Assembly (NCBI GenBank): GCA_022702705.1
Contig: CM040428.1
Coordinates: forward strand, 94,546,287-94,610,286
Reading direction: 5' to 3'
DNA: 64,000 nucleotides
Source: Papilionanthe hookeriana x Papilionanthe teres
Taxonomy: Eukaryota; Streptophyta; Magnoliopsida; Asparagales; Orchidaceae
Each line of letters starts with the position of its first letter. The stretch's first letter is position 1. Below, in pieces: positions 1 through 12,598 of the stretch. A program made the position numbers and the translations under genes. The notes under the pieces are model-generated. The model was given only the letters and a program-made list of their open reading frames with translations. It did not search any database and was not told the origin of the DNA.

Positions 1-116
1 AGAACGAGAGAATGGTGAGTGAGAGGGAGCAAGAGAGAAGGAGATAGAGAGGGAGAGTGAGGGAGGGAGGGAGAGAAGAGAGAGAAAGAGAGAGCGGGGG
101 ATGGAAGCAATAGAGG

Positions 117-118
<2 letters not shown>

Positions 119-162
<44 letters not shown>
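119..162 (+). repeat. Perfect (GA)n microsatellite
   Basis: About 22 uninterrupted GA dinucleotides, embedded in the degenerate purine block. Confidence 0.95.
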
Positions 163-165
<3 letters not shown>

Positions 166-386
166 GAATGAGAGAAAGATTAAGAGGAAAGAGTGAAAAG
201 CAAAAAACCAAAGTAGTGCAAAAGAGGGTATAAGATATAAAAAGGGAATGGAGAGTGAGAAAAAGAGAGCAGTAGAGAGAAAATAGAGAAGAGGATAGAC
301 ACTGAAGAGAGAAAGATGGAGTGAGGGAGAAGTATGATAGAGTGAGCGAGAAAGAACATGATAGTTAAAGGGAGATTGGGAGAGAG

Positions 387-940
387 ACTGAATTAATGAA
401 AGAGGGAGAGAGGGAGGGAGAAGAGAGTGAGAGATGGTTGGAGAGAAAGAGGGAGCAGAGTGATAAAAGAGTGATGAAAAGAGCAATAGAGATTGTGTGT
501 GAGATAAAATGAAAGAGATCAATAGAGAAAGAAAAACTGATGAACCATGAATAGAGAAGAGAAAACAATGAGAGAAGGAGAGAGTGAGAAAGAGAGATAG
601 ATGGATGGAGTGAGAGGAATGGAATGGAGTTGGAGAGATACAAAGTGCGAGTCGGAGAAAGTGAGACTGAAGGAAGATATAGAGAGAGTGAGAGAAAGAG
701 AGGGGGGTAGAGAATGATATTTTGTAGGATAGAGAGGGGAGATGAATTGGAAGAGGAGGAGAGTAAGTGTGAGAGAAAAAGAAGAACGGGAGAGCTAGAG
801 AGAGGGCAGGAGGGACGGAAGTAAGAGAGTGTGAGAAAGTGGGAGAGAAAGATTGAGAGGAGAGATAGTAATAGAAGAGAGTAATCATGGAGGAAGAAAG
901 AGAGGATATGAAGTCGTAACAGTGAGAGTGAAACTGAAGA
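387..940 (+). repeat. Higher-order unit copy (landmarks H, D, C)
   Basis: H ('gactgaattaatgaaa') is at 387, D ('gggtagagaatgatatt') near 703, and C ('gagtgaaactgaagagag') near 925. H-to-D is about 316 bases and D-to-C about 210, close to the spacings in the copies at 17.6, 37.7, 44.5 and 54.9 kb. Landmark A is missing because the window, or the copy, begins after it. Confidence 0.7.
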
Positions 941-3230
941 GAGAGGAAGAGTGATGAAAAGGAGAGAGTGTGAGAAAGTAATAGAGAGAAGAGAGAGTGA
1001 TGGAAGAGAGAGTAGGAGAGAGGGAATGAGTGAGCGAGTGAGGGAGGGATCAAGAAAGAGGGGGATAAGGAGAGGAGGAAGAGAGGGATGAAGAGTGAAA
1101 GAGAGAGGGAAATAATAGTAACTTCAAAAGATCGAGACAGAAGATAGAGTGAGAGATATAAAAAAAGGTTGGAATTGAGAGTGAGAGAGGGGGAGAGACT
1201 GAGTAAGAAAGAGAGATTGAAAGAGGTAGTGAGACATTTTAAAGCAAAGAAAAGAGAAAGGAAGAGAGAAAGTAAAAGAAAGAGATAGTGAGAAAAGTGA
1301 CTGAGGGAAGATCGAGTAAGTGCAAGTGAGTGTGGGGTGAAAAGTAAGGGAGATAGGAGAATGGTGAGAGAGTGTGGAAGCAAGAGAGAGAAAAAAGGAG
1401 GGATAATGGGAGGGAGAGAGGGAGGGAGAAAAGAGAGAATGAGAGTGGTGGGATGGAAGCAAGGGAGAGGAGAGAGAGTGGGGGAAATAGTGAGAGAAAA
1501 GTAAGAAAAAAGAGAGAAGAGAGAAAAATGGAGCAAGGGAGAAGAGAGAGTGAGAGAGAAAAAACAAAATGGTAATAAAGAGTGAGATAGAGAGCGAGAA
1601 ATGGAGCTAAAGTGGGCGAGAGGGAGAGAGATTAATAGTGAGTGAGCACTAGAGAGTGTGTCAGTGTGTGAGATGGAGAGAGAAAAGTGAACTACATAAG
1701 GGAAACCTAGAGAGGGCACAAATGAGGGAGTGAGAATGATAGAGGGAGAGAGTGAGAATTATAACGAGAACAGGTGAGAGAGTGAAAGAGATCTAAAGAG
1801 AAATAAGAAAGGAAAGAAAAAAAAGATATTAGGAGGTTGAGAAGTGAGAGAGAGTGTGAGTGAGGGAGGAAGAGAAGAGAGACAAAGAGAGCAAGAGAAT
1901 GAAAGAGAGAGTGATGGATATATAGATAGAGAGGAAGACAGTGAGAACAAAAGAGGATAGAGAGGGAGAGAGGGAGGTAGATGGAGAGTGAGTGTGAGAG
2001 AGTTGAAGATAGAGTGAGTAAGAGAGAGAGGGAGGGTGGGTGGGAGGAGGGAGGGAAAGAAGCAAGAGAGGAAGAGAGATTGTGCGTGGAAGATAGAGAG
2101 TATAAAGGAATGGGTGGAGAGAGAACACAGAAGACAGTAAGATAAAGGGAGAGAACAAATAATGGGTGAGACAGAGGGAAACTAAGAGATAGTGAAATTA
2201 AAGAGAGAGAGAGTGAGGGGGGAAAGAAGAGTGAGAATTAGAGAGAAATTAAAACAGAAGAGAGAGCAATGAGGGAGAGATATAGATAAAGAGAGATAAG
2301 GAGAGCAAGAATAAATAGAAAGAGAGTGAGAGATATGAAGATAGAGAGAGGGAAAAGGTAGGAAGGGAGAAAGGTAGAAGAAAGTGTGAGAGAAAGTAAG
2401 AAATAATGAGAGAGAGAAGGAGAAAGAGATAGAGGGAGGGAGGCAGTGAGAAATGGAGATAAAAGGAGAAAAAGAGTTGAGTAATGAGAGAGAGAGAGAG
2501 AGAGCGATAGAAGAGAGATTAAAAAAGATTGATTGAGCAACAACGCAATAATGAAGGTGGAATAGAGAGTGAGAGAGGGGGAGAGCATGAGAGAGAGTGA
2601 GTGTGATGGAGATAAGAGAGAGGGGAGAGAGAGATGTGGGGGATAGGAAGTGTGAGAGTACATATACAGAGAGGAAGAGAGAGATAGAGGGAGGGAGAGT
2701 AAGATGGAGCATGATAAGAAGAGAGAGTGAGAGAAGTATGAGAATAAGAGGCGGAGAAAGTGATGGTTGAGGTAGAGGGAGAGAACATGAGAGAAAAAGA
2801 GAGGAGTGACAGAGGTAGAGGGAGAGGAGAGGAAGGGAGCAAAGGAGGAAGTGGGAGTGATAGAGACATAAGGAGAGAAGGAGAATGATGAAAGATACAG
2901 AAACAGAGAGTGAGCGAGAGCGATAGAGGGAGGAGAATAAGTGAATGAGAGAGAGAATGAAAGAGAGTCAGAAGGGAAAGTGGGAGAGAGAGTGATGAAG
3001 GAGGGAAGTGAGAGAAATAGAGAAAGAGAGTGGCTGAATTGAGGAAGAGAATAAGTGAGAAGAGTAAGAGAGAAGTTGACAGAGAATAATGACGGTGATT
3101 GAATGTAGAAGAGAGGATAGAGAGTGTGAAAGAGATAATGAGAGGGAATAGGAGTGAGAGTGAAACGAAAGAGAGAGTGGGAGAAGAGATAGTAAGAAAA
3201 AAGAAATAAGAAAGAAAATGATAGATTGAG

Positions 3231-3354
3231 CAAGAGAGAAAGAGTTAGGGAGGGAAAGTAAGAGAGGGAAAAGGAGAGAGATAGGAGAAAGTCAAGAGAG
3301 AAAGAGTTAGGGAGGGAAAGTGAGAGAGGGAAAAAGAGAGAGATAGGAGGAAGT
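3231..3354 (+). repeat. 62-bp tandem duplication
   Basis: Two adjacent units, 3,231-3,292 and 3,293-3,354, both begin 'caagagagaaagagttaggg' and match along their length with a few differences. This is a recent local duplication in otherwise diverged repeat. Confidence 0.9.
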
Positions 3355-6300
3355 GCAATAGAGAAGGGGAGAGAGAACCGAGTGAGGGAGTAATAGTGGG
3401 AGAGAATTTAAGGAGAGCAAGGAAGCAAGGATAGGAGAGAGTATCAAAGCGATAGAGAAATAGAGAAAGAAGGGAGAGTGAGGAAATAGTGTGAGAGAGA
3501 GAGGGAGCTATCGAGAGAAAAGAGAGCAAAATAAGTAGCGAGGGAGGGAAAGAGGGAGGGAAGGAGAGAAAGTAAATAGAGAAGAAGAGGGAGAGAGAGA
3601 GAGAGAGAAGAGTGAGAGAGTGAGAGAAAGGGAAAGAGAGTTAGATTGATGGATATAGGATGTTAAAGAACGAGTAAAGAGAGAGAAAAGGGAGCAGGAG
3701 AGAGAGAGAGTGACATGAAGAAACATAAGAGAAAGTGAGAGATAGAGTGAAAGGGAGAGAGTGAGAAATTGAGACATAGAGGGCAAGAGTAAGGAAGAGA
3801 GTGACAAAGGAGGAGAGATGGAGAGAGATTAAAGAAGGAGAGGGAGTGAGAAAGGGAGAGAGAGCAAAAAAGACTTAAGAGAAGGAGATAGGAAGCGAGA
3901 GAGAAAAAAGCGCAAATGATTCTGAGCATAACTGAGATTGGGAGGGAGAGTAAGAGAATGAGTGAGAAAGAGTGAAGAAGAGAAGGAGATTGAAAGGAAA
4001 AGAGGAAAAGAGGGGGAGAGATTGAGATAGAAAGAGAGAGAGAGAATAGCGGAGGAGAGAGTTCGATAGAAAGAATAGAGAGAGCAAGATAAAGGGAGAG
4101 GGAGAGTGGGAGAGAAATAGAGAAAAGTGATTGTGAGAGAAAAGAGAGCAAGAGAGAGAGGGAATGAGAGAGAGCAATTGAGAAAATGAGAGGGAGGGTA
4201 AGAGAGTGAAGGAGTGAGTGCAAGTGGAGATAGAAAGAGGCATGAGATATGGACAGAGAAACACAAGATGAAAAAGTAGGTATTGAAATAGGGATAGAAC
4301 ATTGAGGAAAGAGAGATGTCTGAGAGAAAGTAAGAAATAATGAGATGAACATGAGGGGAGAAAGCAAGATATGAGAACAATTGAGAGAGTGTGTGTGAGG
4401 GAAGGAGAGTGAGAGAGACTGAGAGATAGATGGAGAGAAAGAGTGAGGAAAGACAGAAGAAAGCTATTACTTTCTCTTCTTCCTCCCTTCCTCTCTCCTT
4501 ATTTTTCTCTCTTCTTCTATCTAGCTCCCTCTCTTTTGCCCTCTCTTTCGTCACTCTCTATTCCTGCTCTATTTCTTTCCGCTTTGTCAATCTCTCCACT
4601 TTTCGCTCCCTCGCTCTATTTAATTTCACTCTCACTCTTACTCCCTCAATCATTTCTCTCCCTCATTCTCTCTTGCACTCCCTTTCTTTTTGTCTCCCTC
4701 TCTCACACTCTCCATCCCTAACTCTCTTTCTTTCTTCATCTATCATTCTCTCTCTTACTCCTTTTCTCTTTCTCTATTTTCACCCACACTCTCTCTTCAC
4801 CTACACTCTCTTTTCAACTTTACTCTCATGCCTACTCCCTCTGTTTATCAATTTCACACTCTATATTCTCACTCTCACTTTCCATATATATATCACACTC
4901 ACACTCTCTATCTCTTTTGCTTTATCTTCTTTGAGTCTCTCTTCTCTCTCTATTTCTATCTTACCCTCTCTTTCTCCTGCTCACTCTTCAATCCCTCTCT
5001 TACTCCCTCTCAAGATCTCACTCTCTCTGTTTCATCTCTCTTTGTTGTTTATTTGCTCTCTTTTGCTCTTTCTTTTATCTCCCTCTCTTTTCTCTCTTTA
5101 CTGACTCTTTCTATCCCTCTATATTCCGCTCTCTCCTTCTTTCCTTCTCAGGTATTCTCTTACTCTCCCTCTCTGTATCAATCCCATCATCTTTCACTCC
5201 CTTCTTCCCTCTCTTTTTCCTTTTCTCCCTATCTCTCTTCTCTCTCTCTTCTTGCACTTACTCTTATTTTCTCCATCGTTCTCTCCCATTCTCTCTCTCT
5301 TGCTCTTCATTCTCTCACTTTCTCTTCTATCTATTTCTCTCTCATCCTTTCTCTCTCCCTCATCATCCATTCTCTCTCCCTCTCTCCCACTTCTCACCTA
5401 CCCACCCTCTCAATCAAAATTTGTCTCCATCTACCTCTTTCTCCCTCTCCTTCCTCCTCTCTCCATCTATCCATCTCTATCATCACTCACTTATCACTCT
5501 ACACGGTCTTTCCCTTCAACCATCTCTTACCCTCTTGCTCTCTCCCAATCTCCCTCTTTCATTAATTCAGTCTCTCTCTCTCTTTCTTGCTCTTGTCCTC
5601 CCTCTCTCTTCATATATCTCCATATCTGCCTTACCCTCTCTTACTCTCTCTCCCTCGTTCTTTCTTCTGTCCCTATCTTCACTCCCTTTCTTGCTCTTTT
5701 TCGCTCTCTCTTTCATCTCGCTTTGTTTTTTGCAATTTTTGCACCCTTCTGTTTTTCTCTATTGCCCTTTCTTCTATCTCCCTCTCTTCTTTTTCTTTAC
5801 TCACTCTTTCTCTCCCTCTATCTCTCAGTCTCTCTCACTCTCCCTCCCTCCAACTTTCTATCAATTACTCTCACATCTTGCTCTCTCCACTCATATCCAT
5901 CTCATTATTTCTTATTTTCTCTTATATATCTCTCTTTCTTCCTCGATCCCTCCCTATTTCAATTCCTTCTTCCCTCTCTTTCTCCCTCTCTCCCTATCTC
6001 ACACCTTTCTTTATCTCCCCTTGCACTCACTCCTTCACTCCCTCTCCCTCCCTCTCATTTTCTTTATCGCTCTCTCTCATTCCCAATCTCCTGCTCTCTC
6101 TTATCTCACTTTCACTTTTCTCTATTTCTTTCTCACTTCCCCTTTCTCATCTCGTACTCTCTCTCATCCTTTCTCTCTCATTCTTTTTCTCTCATTCTCT
6201 CCCTCTACTAGCCTCCCTCCCACTCTCTCCATTTCAATCTCTCCCCCTCTTACCCTCTCCATCTCCCTCTCTTCCTCTCTCCATCTCACTCATTCTCTTA

Positions 6301-7880
6301 TTCTCCCTCCCTATCTCCACATTGCTCACTATATTTTCATCTCTCTGTTCCTCTCTCGCTTTATCTTTCTTCCTCTTAACTCTTTCTTGCTCTCTCTACC
6401 TCTCTCACCCCCTCTCTCTTCAATCTCTCTCCTTCTCTACCTTTCTCTCCCCCTTCCTCACTCTCTCCCTTACTCTTGTCGTCTATCTGTCTCTTTCTCA
6501 CTCTTTTGATTTCTCACTATGTCTCTCACTTTCTCTTATGTTTCTCTCTCTTTCTCTCTCGTTCTTTGTTGCTCTCTTTTCTCTCTCTTTACTCGGTCTC
6601 TCTTTCTGTATCCATCTCTCTAACTCTCTCTCCCTTCCTTTAATTCCCTCTCTCACCCCTCTTCTCAGTCACTGTTTATTAATTTCTCTCTTTTTCTCTC
6701 TCTCCCTCTCTTTCCTCACTCTCCATTCTTTCTCTATTTCTCTCTCGTTTGTCTCCCTTACTCTCTTCAAATTCTTCCAGTATTACTCCCTCACTCACCT
6801 TCTCTCTCTTTCTCCCTCCCTTTCTCTCTCCCTTTCTCTCTCTTTTCCTCTCTCCCACTTTCCCTTCCTATCTCTCTCTTGCTCCTTTTCTCTCTCTCTT
6901 CACCCACTCTCTGTCTCTCTTTAGCTTCACTCGGACTACGACTCCCTCTCTTCAGCCCTTCACACTCTATATTTTCTCTTCTACTTTCTATCACTATCTC
7001 GGTCGTATTCCTTATTCTCTGTCAACTTCTCTCTTACTCTTCTCACTCTTCTTCTAACTCCCCACTCTTTCTCTATTTCTCTCACTTCCTTCCTTTGTCA
7101 CTCTCTCTCACACTCTCTTCCACTTTCCATTCCTGTTTCTCTCTCTCTCCATCTCCTTCATTCTTTCTCATTTTTCATTGTCCCTCTCTCTCTCTCTTGC
7201 TCACTCTCTCTTTCTTGACTAATTCTTCTTCTCTCCATATATCTCTCTCTCACTTCCTCCTTTGCTCCCTTCTTCTCCTCGCCCTCTCCATCTATTTCTC
7301 CTCTCTTTTTCTCTCCCGCTCTTACTGTCTAAATTTAGCCATCTCTCTCTCCACCTCCTATCTCATACTTTTTCTCACTCTCTCCTCTTATCATGCTCTC
7401 TCTTTCAATCCCTCCCTTACCTTTCTCTTCCTATCTATATATCCTCTCATGCTTTCTTTCCCTCTCACACCAATCATCTCTCTCTCTTCTCTGTCACGCA
7501 CACTCTCACCCCTCCCTTGCTCTCCGTCTATCTCTCACTCTATTCCACCTTCATTATTACATTGTTTCTCAATCAATCTATCTTAATCTCTCTTTTATCG
7601 CTCTATATCTCCCTTTTTTCTTCCATCTTCCCTAGCTCACATTCTCTCTCCTTTTCCACCCTCCTAATATAATTTTCTCTCTTGTCCCCCTCACTCACTT
7701 TCCTTATTTCTCTTTAGATCTCTTTTATTCTCTCAGTATTGTTCTCTTTATAGCTCTCATTCTCTCCATCTATCATTCTCACTCCCTCATTCATGTCCTA
7801 TCTAGGTCTCCCCTATGTAGCTCACTCTTCTCTCTCCATTGCACACACTCATAGATTCTCACTCTCTCTTAATCTCTCCC

Positions 7881-8045
7881 CCTCTTGCTCTCATTAACTC
7901 CATTTATCACTCTATCTCACTCTCTGCTACCAATTTTCTCCTTATCATTCACTGTCTCTCAATCTCTCTCCCTCTTGCTCTCATTAACTCCATTTATCGC
8001 TCTATCTCACTCTTTGTTACCAATTTTCTCTTTATCATTCACTCT
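7881..8045 (+). repeat. 90-bp tandem duplication
   Basis: 'gctctcattaactccatt' occurs at 7,887 and 7,977. The following 70 bases repeat with few substitutions ('taccaattttctc', 'ttatcattcact'). Confidence 0.9.
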
Positions 8046-8888
8046 CTCCTCTCCCTCCCTTGATCCATTTTTTTCTCCTCTCTCTAACCTCTTCTCTATT
8101 ATATTCTCTCAATCTTTCTCTCTCGCTTTCAACTCTCTTTTACTATCTTATACTCTCTTTTACACTCTACATTTGTTGCTCTTTCTTCTCTCATTTCTTT
8201 TCCTTTTCTCCTACTCTATCCCACTCTCTCTCTTGCCTCCATCCCTCCCTCTCCCATTCTCTATATTCTCTCCCTCCCTTTATCCCTCTCCATCTCCCAC
8301 TTTCTCTTTTACACACTATCTCAAACTTCTCCAATTTTCCCGCAATTTTTATTCCTCACTCACTTCCTCTTATGAGATCTTCCCTCAGTCTCTCTTCTCA
8401 CTCTCTCTTCCTTTCCCTTTCTTGCTCTCTCTTTGAACCCTCTCACTGCCTCCTTCTATCTCTCTTTCGCACTCACTCTCTCCCCCTCTCTCTCACACAC
8501 TTTATTCAACCTCTTTTTATCTCTCTTATTCTCTCATTTGTCTTTCTCTTTTGTTGCTCCATTTATCCCTCACCGACTCTCTCTCGCTCTCCCTCTCGTT
8601 TTCACTCTCTTCGTTCCTCTCTTTCTCTTGCTCTTTTTATCTCCCTCTCTCTTTCTCCCTCACTTGCTCGCTCACTCATTGCCTCTCTTCCACTCTCTTT
8701 TTCCTCGCTCTCACTTCTCTCTATTTCTCTCTTGCACTCTCCTTTCTCCCTCCTTTCTCTCTCTTCAGTTTCACTCTCACTCTTACTCACTCAGTTTCTC
8801 TCTCTCTTTCTCATTATATATTCATCATCTCGCACTTACTCTCTCTTCTAGTAATCTCTCTCCATTCTCTCCTCTCAATCTCTTAAAC

Positions 8889-10190
8889 GTGCAATATCTC
8901 CCCATCATTATTTCTCCCTCCCAAACCCTCTCCCTCCCACTCTATCCCCAACCATTTCTCCGAGACCATCCTTATTTTCCCCTATCTCTCTCTATCCCTC
9001 TTGCACTCCATCATTTCCAACATCCCTTTTCTCAACCATATATCTTTCCTAACATTCTCTCTCTCAATCTCTTTAGCTCACTTTCTTGCTCTTTTCCACT
9101 CTCTTTCCTCCTTTTCTTATTACTATTTTTCTCATTCTCCTCTTTTTCTTCTCTTATCTCTCTATCTTGCACTTTTTTCTCTACCTCAACCTCATCTCTG
9201 TCTCACTATTTCTCACACTCTCTCACATTCTCCCTCTCTTATCTCTCTATCTTGCTCTTTTTTCTCTACCTCCACCTCATCTTTGTCTCACTATTTCTCA
9301 CACTCTTTCACACCCTCCCTCCCTCTCTCCCTTTTTCTTTCACACAAGCTCTATCTATTCCTCTCTCTTGTTCACTCCCACACACACTCTCTCGCTCTCC
9401 CTCCCCTTCTCATTCCCTCACTCTCTCTGGAATTTTACTCCCACTCTTACTCTCTCTCTCACCCTCTCTCTCTCTAAACTCTTTTTCTCTCTATTTCTCT
9501 CTCCTCTTGCCCTCTCTCTCTTCCCTCCATCTCTTCTCTCTCTTTACTCACTCTTTATCTCTCTCTCTCTCACTCTCTCTGTCACACACACTCTCTCAAT
9601 TTCTTTCACTTTTTGCTCTCTTCCATCAAATCCATCTCATTATTTCTTATTTTATCTCATATATATTTCTCTCCTCTCAATCCCTCCCTCTCTCAAGTCG
9701 AAAGAGAGAGTTGTGTGATAGGAAGTGAGGTAGAAAGAGAGGGAAGAAGGATTGAAAGAGGGAGGGATTCAGAGGAAAGAGAGATGTATGAGAGAAAATA
9801 AGAAATAATGTAATGAATTTGAGGCGAGAGAGCAAGATATGAATGCAATTCAGAGTGTGTGTCTGAGGGAGGGAGAGAGAGAGAGAGAGAAAGAGTGAGT
9901 AAAGAGAGAGAGTGTGATAGATGTAAAAGCAAGTGAGGAAAAAGGGAGGGAAGAGAGTAAGAAAATGATGAAGACAGATGAAATAAAGAATGAGGAGAGA
10001 GCAAGATAGGAAGTGAACTAGAAACATAGATATAAATGTAGGGAGTGATAGAGATGGATGGGAGAGCCTAAGACTAGAAAGGAGAGAGAGTGAGATAGAA
10101 GTAGAGAGAGAAGAGAGACTAAGGGAAAATTGAGCAAAAGTTTGGATGTGAGAGGTAAGGAGAGGGAGGTATAAAGGAGGATATAGAGAG
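8889..10190 (+). repeat. Direct segmental duplication, copy 1 (spans a strand switch)
   Basis: This segment aligns in the same orientation with 47,199-48,538. Shared points include 'cattatttctccctccca' at the left, 'cttattactattttt' in the middle, landmark A, the pyrimidine-to-purine junction (near 9,698 here, near 48,050 there), and 'ggaggatatagagag' at the right end. Both copies read 'gagagagttg', then 'gataggg/tgtgaggtagaaagag', just after the switch. The right end of the other copy is where the retrotransposon begins. Confidence 0.8.
9152..9323 (+). repeat. 86-bp tandem duplication
   Basis: Units start 'cttatctctctatcttgc' at 9,152 and 9,238, and both contain 'gtctcactatttctcacac'. The duplicate segment near 47.6 kb has only one unit, so this tandem copy arose, or was lost there, after the larger duplication. 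Confidence 0.85.
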
Positions 10191-12550
10191 AGATAGAGAA
10201 AGAACGGAGATAGAGAGACAGAAGGCGGGAGAGAGAGAGAGAGGGAGGGAGGAAGTGACTAGGCGGTAGTTGGAGAGAAAGAATGAGTAAAGAGATGGAC
10301 GGGAGTGATAAAAGAGAGTGGGAGAGAGTGTGAGAGAGAAAGAGGGAGGGTGAGAGTAAAAGGGAAAGAAAAGTGATAATTCATAAATTTGAGAAAATAA
10401 CAAGAGAGGGAGAGACTAAAAAAAGGGAGAAAGAGGGGGAAGTGAGAGAGATTGAAGAGTGGGAGTGAGAGAGGAAGTGAAAGTGAGAGAGAAGAGAGAG
10501 AGTGAGGGAATATATAGAGAGAGTTAGCGAGAGGGAGAGAGGGGGTAGAGAATGTGATTTTGAGAGAGAGAGAGAGCAGGAATGAACCAGAAGAATGTGA
10601 GAGGGAGAGAGTGATAGTGTCTAAGAGTAAGAAAGAGAGAGGGAGGGAAGGAAGGAAGCAAGAGATAGGGGAAGAGAGGGGGAGAGAAATTAAGAGGTCA
10701 GAGAGAAGACAAAGATATATAAGTTGGAGTGTGTGAGAGAGACTGAACATGGGGTGAGAAAGAGTTAGGGAGAGAGGGAGTAAGAATGAGAGTAAAACTA
10801 AACAGAGAGAATGATGAAGCAAGAATGGAGGACAGTGTGAAAGACAAATAGAGAGAAGAGATTGTGAGGGAATAGGGAGCGTGAAAGAGGGAGAGATTGA
10901 GAGAGCAAGAGAGGGAGCAAGAAAGAGAGAAACATAGAGTGAGAGAGAGGGGTTAAGAGAGTGAAAGAGAGAGGAAGAGCAAGAGAGGTGGTGAGGGATA
11001 ATGAAAGGGTCAAATGTGAGTGATAGAAGTGACAGCAAGAGAGAGATAAAGAGATGGAACAAAAAGAGAGAGGGATGGAGCTAGTGAGGGACAAAGAGAG
11101 ACAAAAGGAGGAAGTGAGAGGGTTTAAAAAGAGAGTGAAAGATACAAAGAGTGTTAAGAGAGGCTATGGAAAGATAGAGTGAGATTAGTGAGTGAGGGGT
11201 AAAAAGAGGGGAAGAACAGGAGAATAGTGAAAGAGAGGGAGCTAGAGAGAGGGATAAAGACAGGGAGATAGCAAAGGAGAGGGAGGGAGGGAGTGAGTGA
11301 GAGAAGAGAGAGCGATGGATGCAAGCAAGATAGGGTAAGAAAGAGAGGAGGATAGAATAAGAGAAAGAGTAAGAGGAAAGAGTGAAAAGAAAAGAACAAA
11401 GCAGAGTGTAAAAGAGGGTATAAGACCAAAAAAGGGAACAAAGACTGAAAGAGAAAATAAAGTAGAGGATAGACAGTGAAGAGATAATGATGGAGCGAGG
11501 GAGAGATAAGAGAGAGTGAGCGAGATAGAACATGAAGTAAGAGAGAGTGAGATTGAGAGCAGGAAATTGAGAGAGTGTATGAGTTTGTGAGATAGCGAGA
11601 GAAGAGTGAGCTAAAAAGTGGACATGTAGAGGGGACATGAATGAGGAAGTAAGAATTATTGAGGGAGATTGTGAGAGCCATAAGAGAGAAAAAAGGTATT
11701 AGGAGAGTGTGAAGGGAGAGAGACTAAGAAATAGAGAGAGTGGAAGAGGAGAGTGAGATAGAGAGCTAGAGATGAAAGAGAGAGTGAAGGAGGGATCAAG
11801 AAAGGGAGCTAAAGAGATTGAGATAGAGAGATAGAACATGGGAGATTGTATGGGGATGAATAGAGGGTGGGAGAAAAAGGAAGTGGGTGATAAAGAGAGA
11901 TAAAGGGAAGGAGTTAGATGTATTAAATAGATAGGATTAGTGAGAAAGTTATAGAGTGTGAAAAGTAAATAAAGAGAGAAGAGAGACTGAGGGAAGGTAG
12001 GGAGAATATAAGAATTGAGAGAGAAAGAGAGAGAGAACAAGAGAGAGAAAGAGATAGAAAGGGAGGGAGGGAGAGAAGAGAGGGAAAGAGACAGTGGGAG
12101 TGATGAAAGGAATAAAGAGGAGAGAGAGTGGGGGATATAGGGAGGGAACAAATGAGATGAAAGAGAGAAGTGAAAGCAACAATGAAGAGAGCAACAGAAA
12201 GCATAAGATAGAAAAAGATAATAGAGTGCAAGTAAGAGAGAGTGAGGGAGAGTGAAGAATGGAGATGGGGATAGAAAGAGAAGAGATAGAGGAAGGAGTG
12301 CGAGAGACAGAGCAAGTTGGTAAGAGAGAGAATGATAGAGATCAAGAAATGGAGTTATGAGGGTGAGAAGGAGAGATATTGAGAGGGTCCTGAGAGATAG
12401 TGTATGAGTGTGTGAGAGCTCAAGAGAGAGAGTGAGTGATATGGAGAGAGAAGGGCATAATAGAGACCTAGAGTACGCAAGAATTTGGGAGTGAGAAAGA
12501 TAGAGGGAGAGAGAGAGAGTTATAATGTGAATGAGAGTGGACAATGAAAG

Positions 12551-12598
12551 AAAGACAACAAGAGATTCAGAGAGAAAGACAACAAGAGATTCAGAGAG
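12551..12598 (+). repeat. 24-bp tandem duplication
   Basis: 'aaagacaacaagagattcag' is repeated with a period of 24 bases and no visible difference. Confidence 0.9.

Larger units (their letters stand above)
1..4465 (+). repeat. Purine-rich (GA) degenerate repeat block R1
   Basis: The + strand is overwhelmingly G and A, in GAGA, GGGA and GAAA runs with scattered T and rare C. No gene is supported. Open frames here, mostly on the minus strand, are Ser/Leu-rich low-complexity artefacts without domains. The block holds recurring landmarks: H near 387, D near 703, C near 915, a 'ctacataag...acctagag' motif near 1,688, and a motif around 2,525-2,565 that recurs near 19,785 and, inverted, near 7,545, 46,310 and 46,750. 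It ends at an abrupt switch to pyrimidine sequence near 4,465. Confidence 0.9.
4466..9698 (-). repeat. Pyrimidine-rich (CT) block Y1, same family inverted
   Basis: The + strand switches to C/T-rich sequence. The same landmarks found in purine blocks appear here as reverse complements and in reversed order. A is near 5,870-5,955 and again near 9,610-9,690, and the 'gtagctcac' motif is near 7,810. Frames of up to 445 codons on the + strand are Ser/Leu/Phe/His-rich low complexity with no domain, and I reject them as genes. The block ends at the Y-to-R switch near 9,698. Confidence 0.9.

Noticed and set aside
1..4465. CRISPR-like or direct-repeat array from repeated motifs
   Set aside because: Motif spacing is hundreds of bases, the repeats are degenerate, and there are no unique spacers or cas genes.
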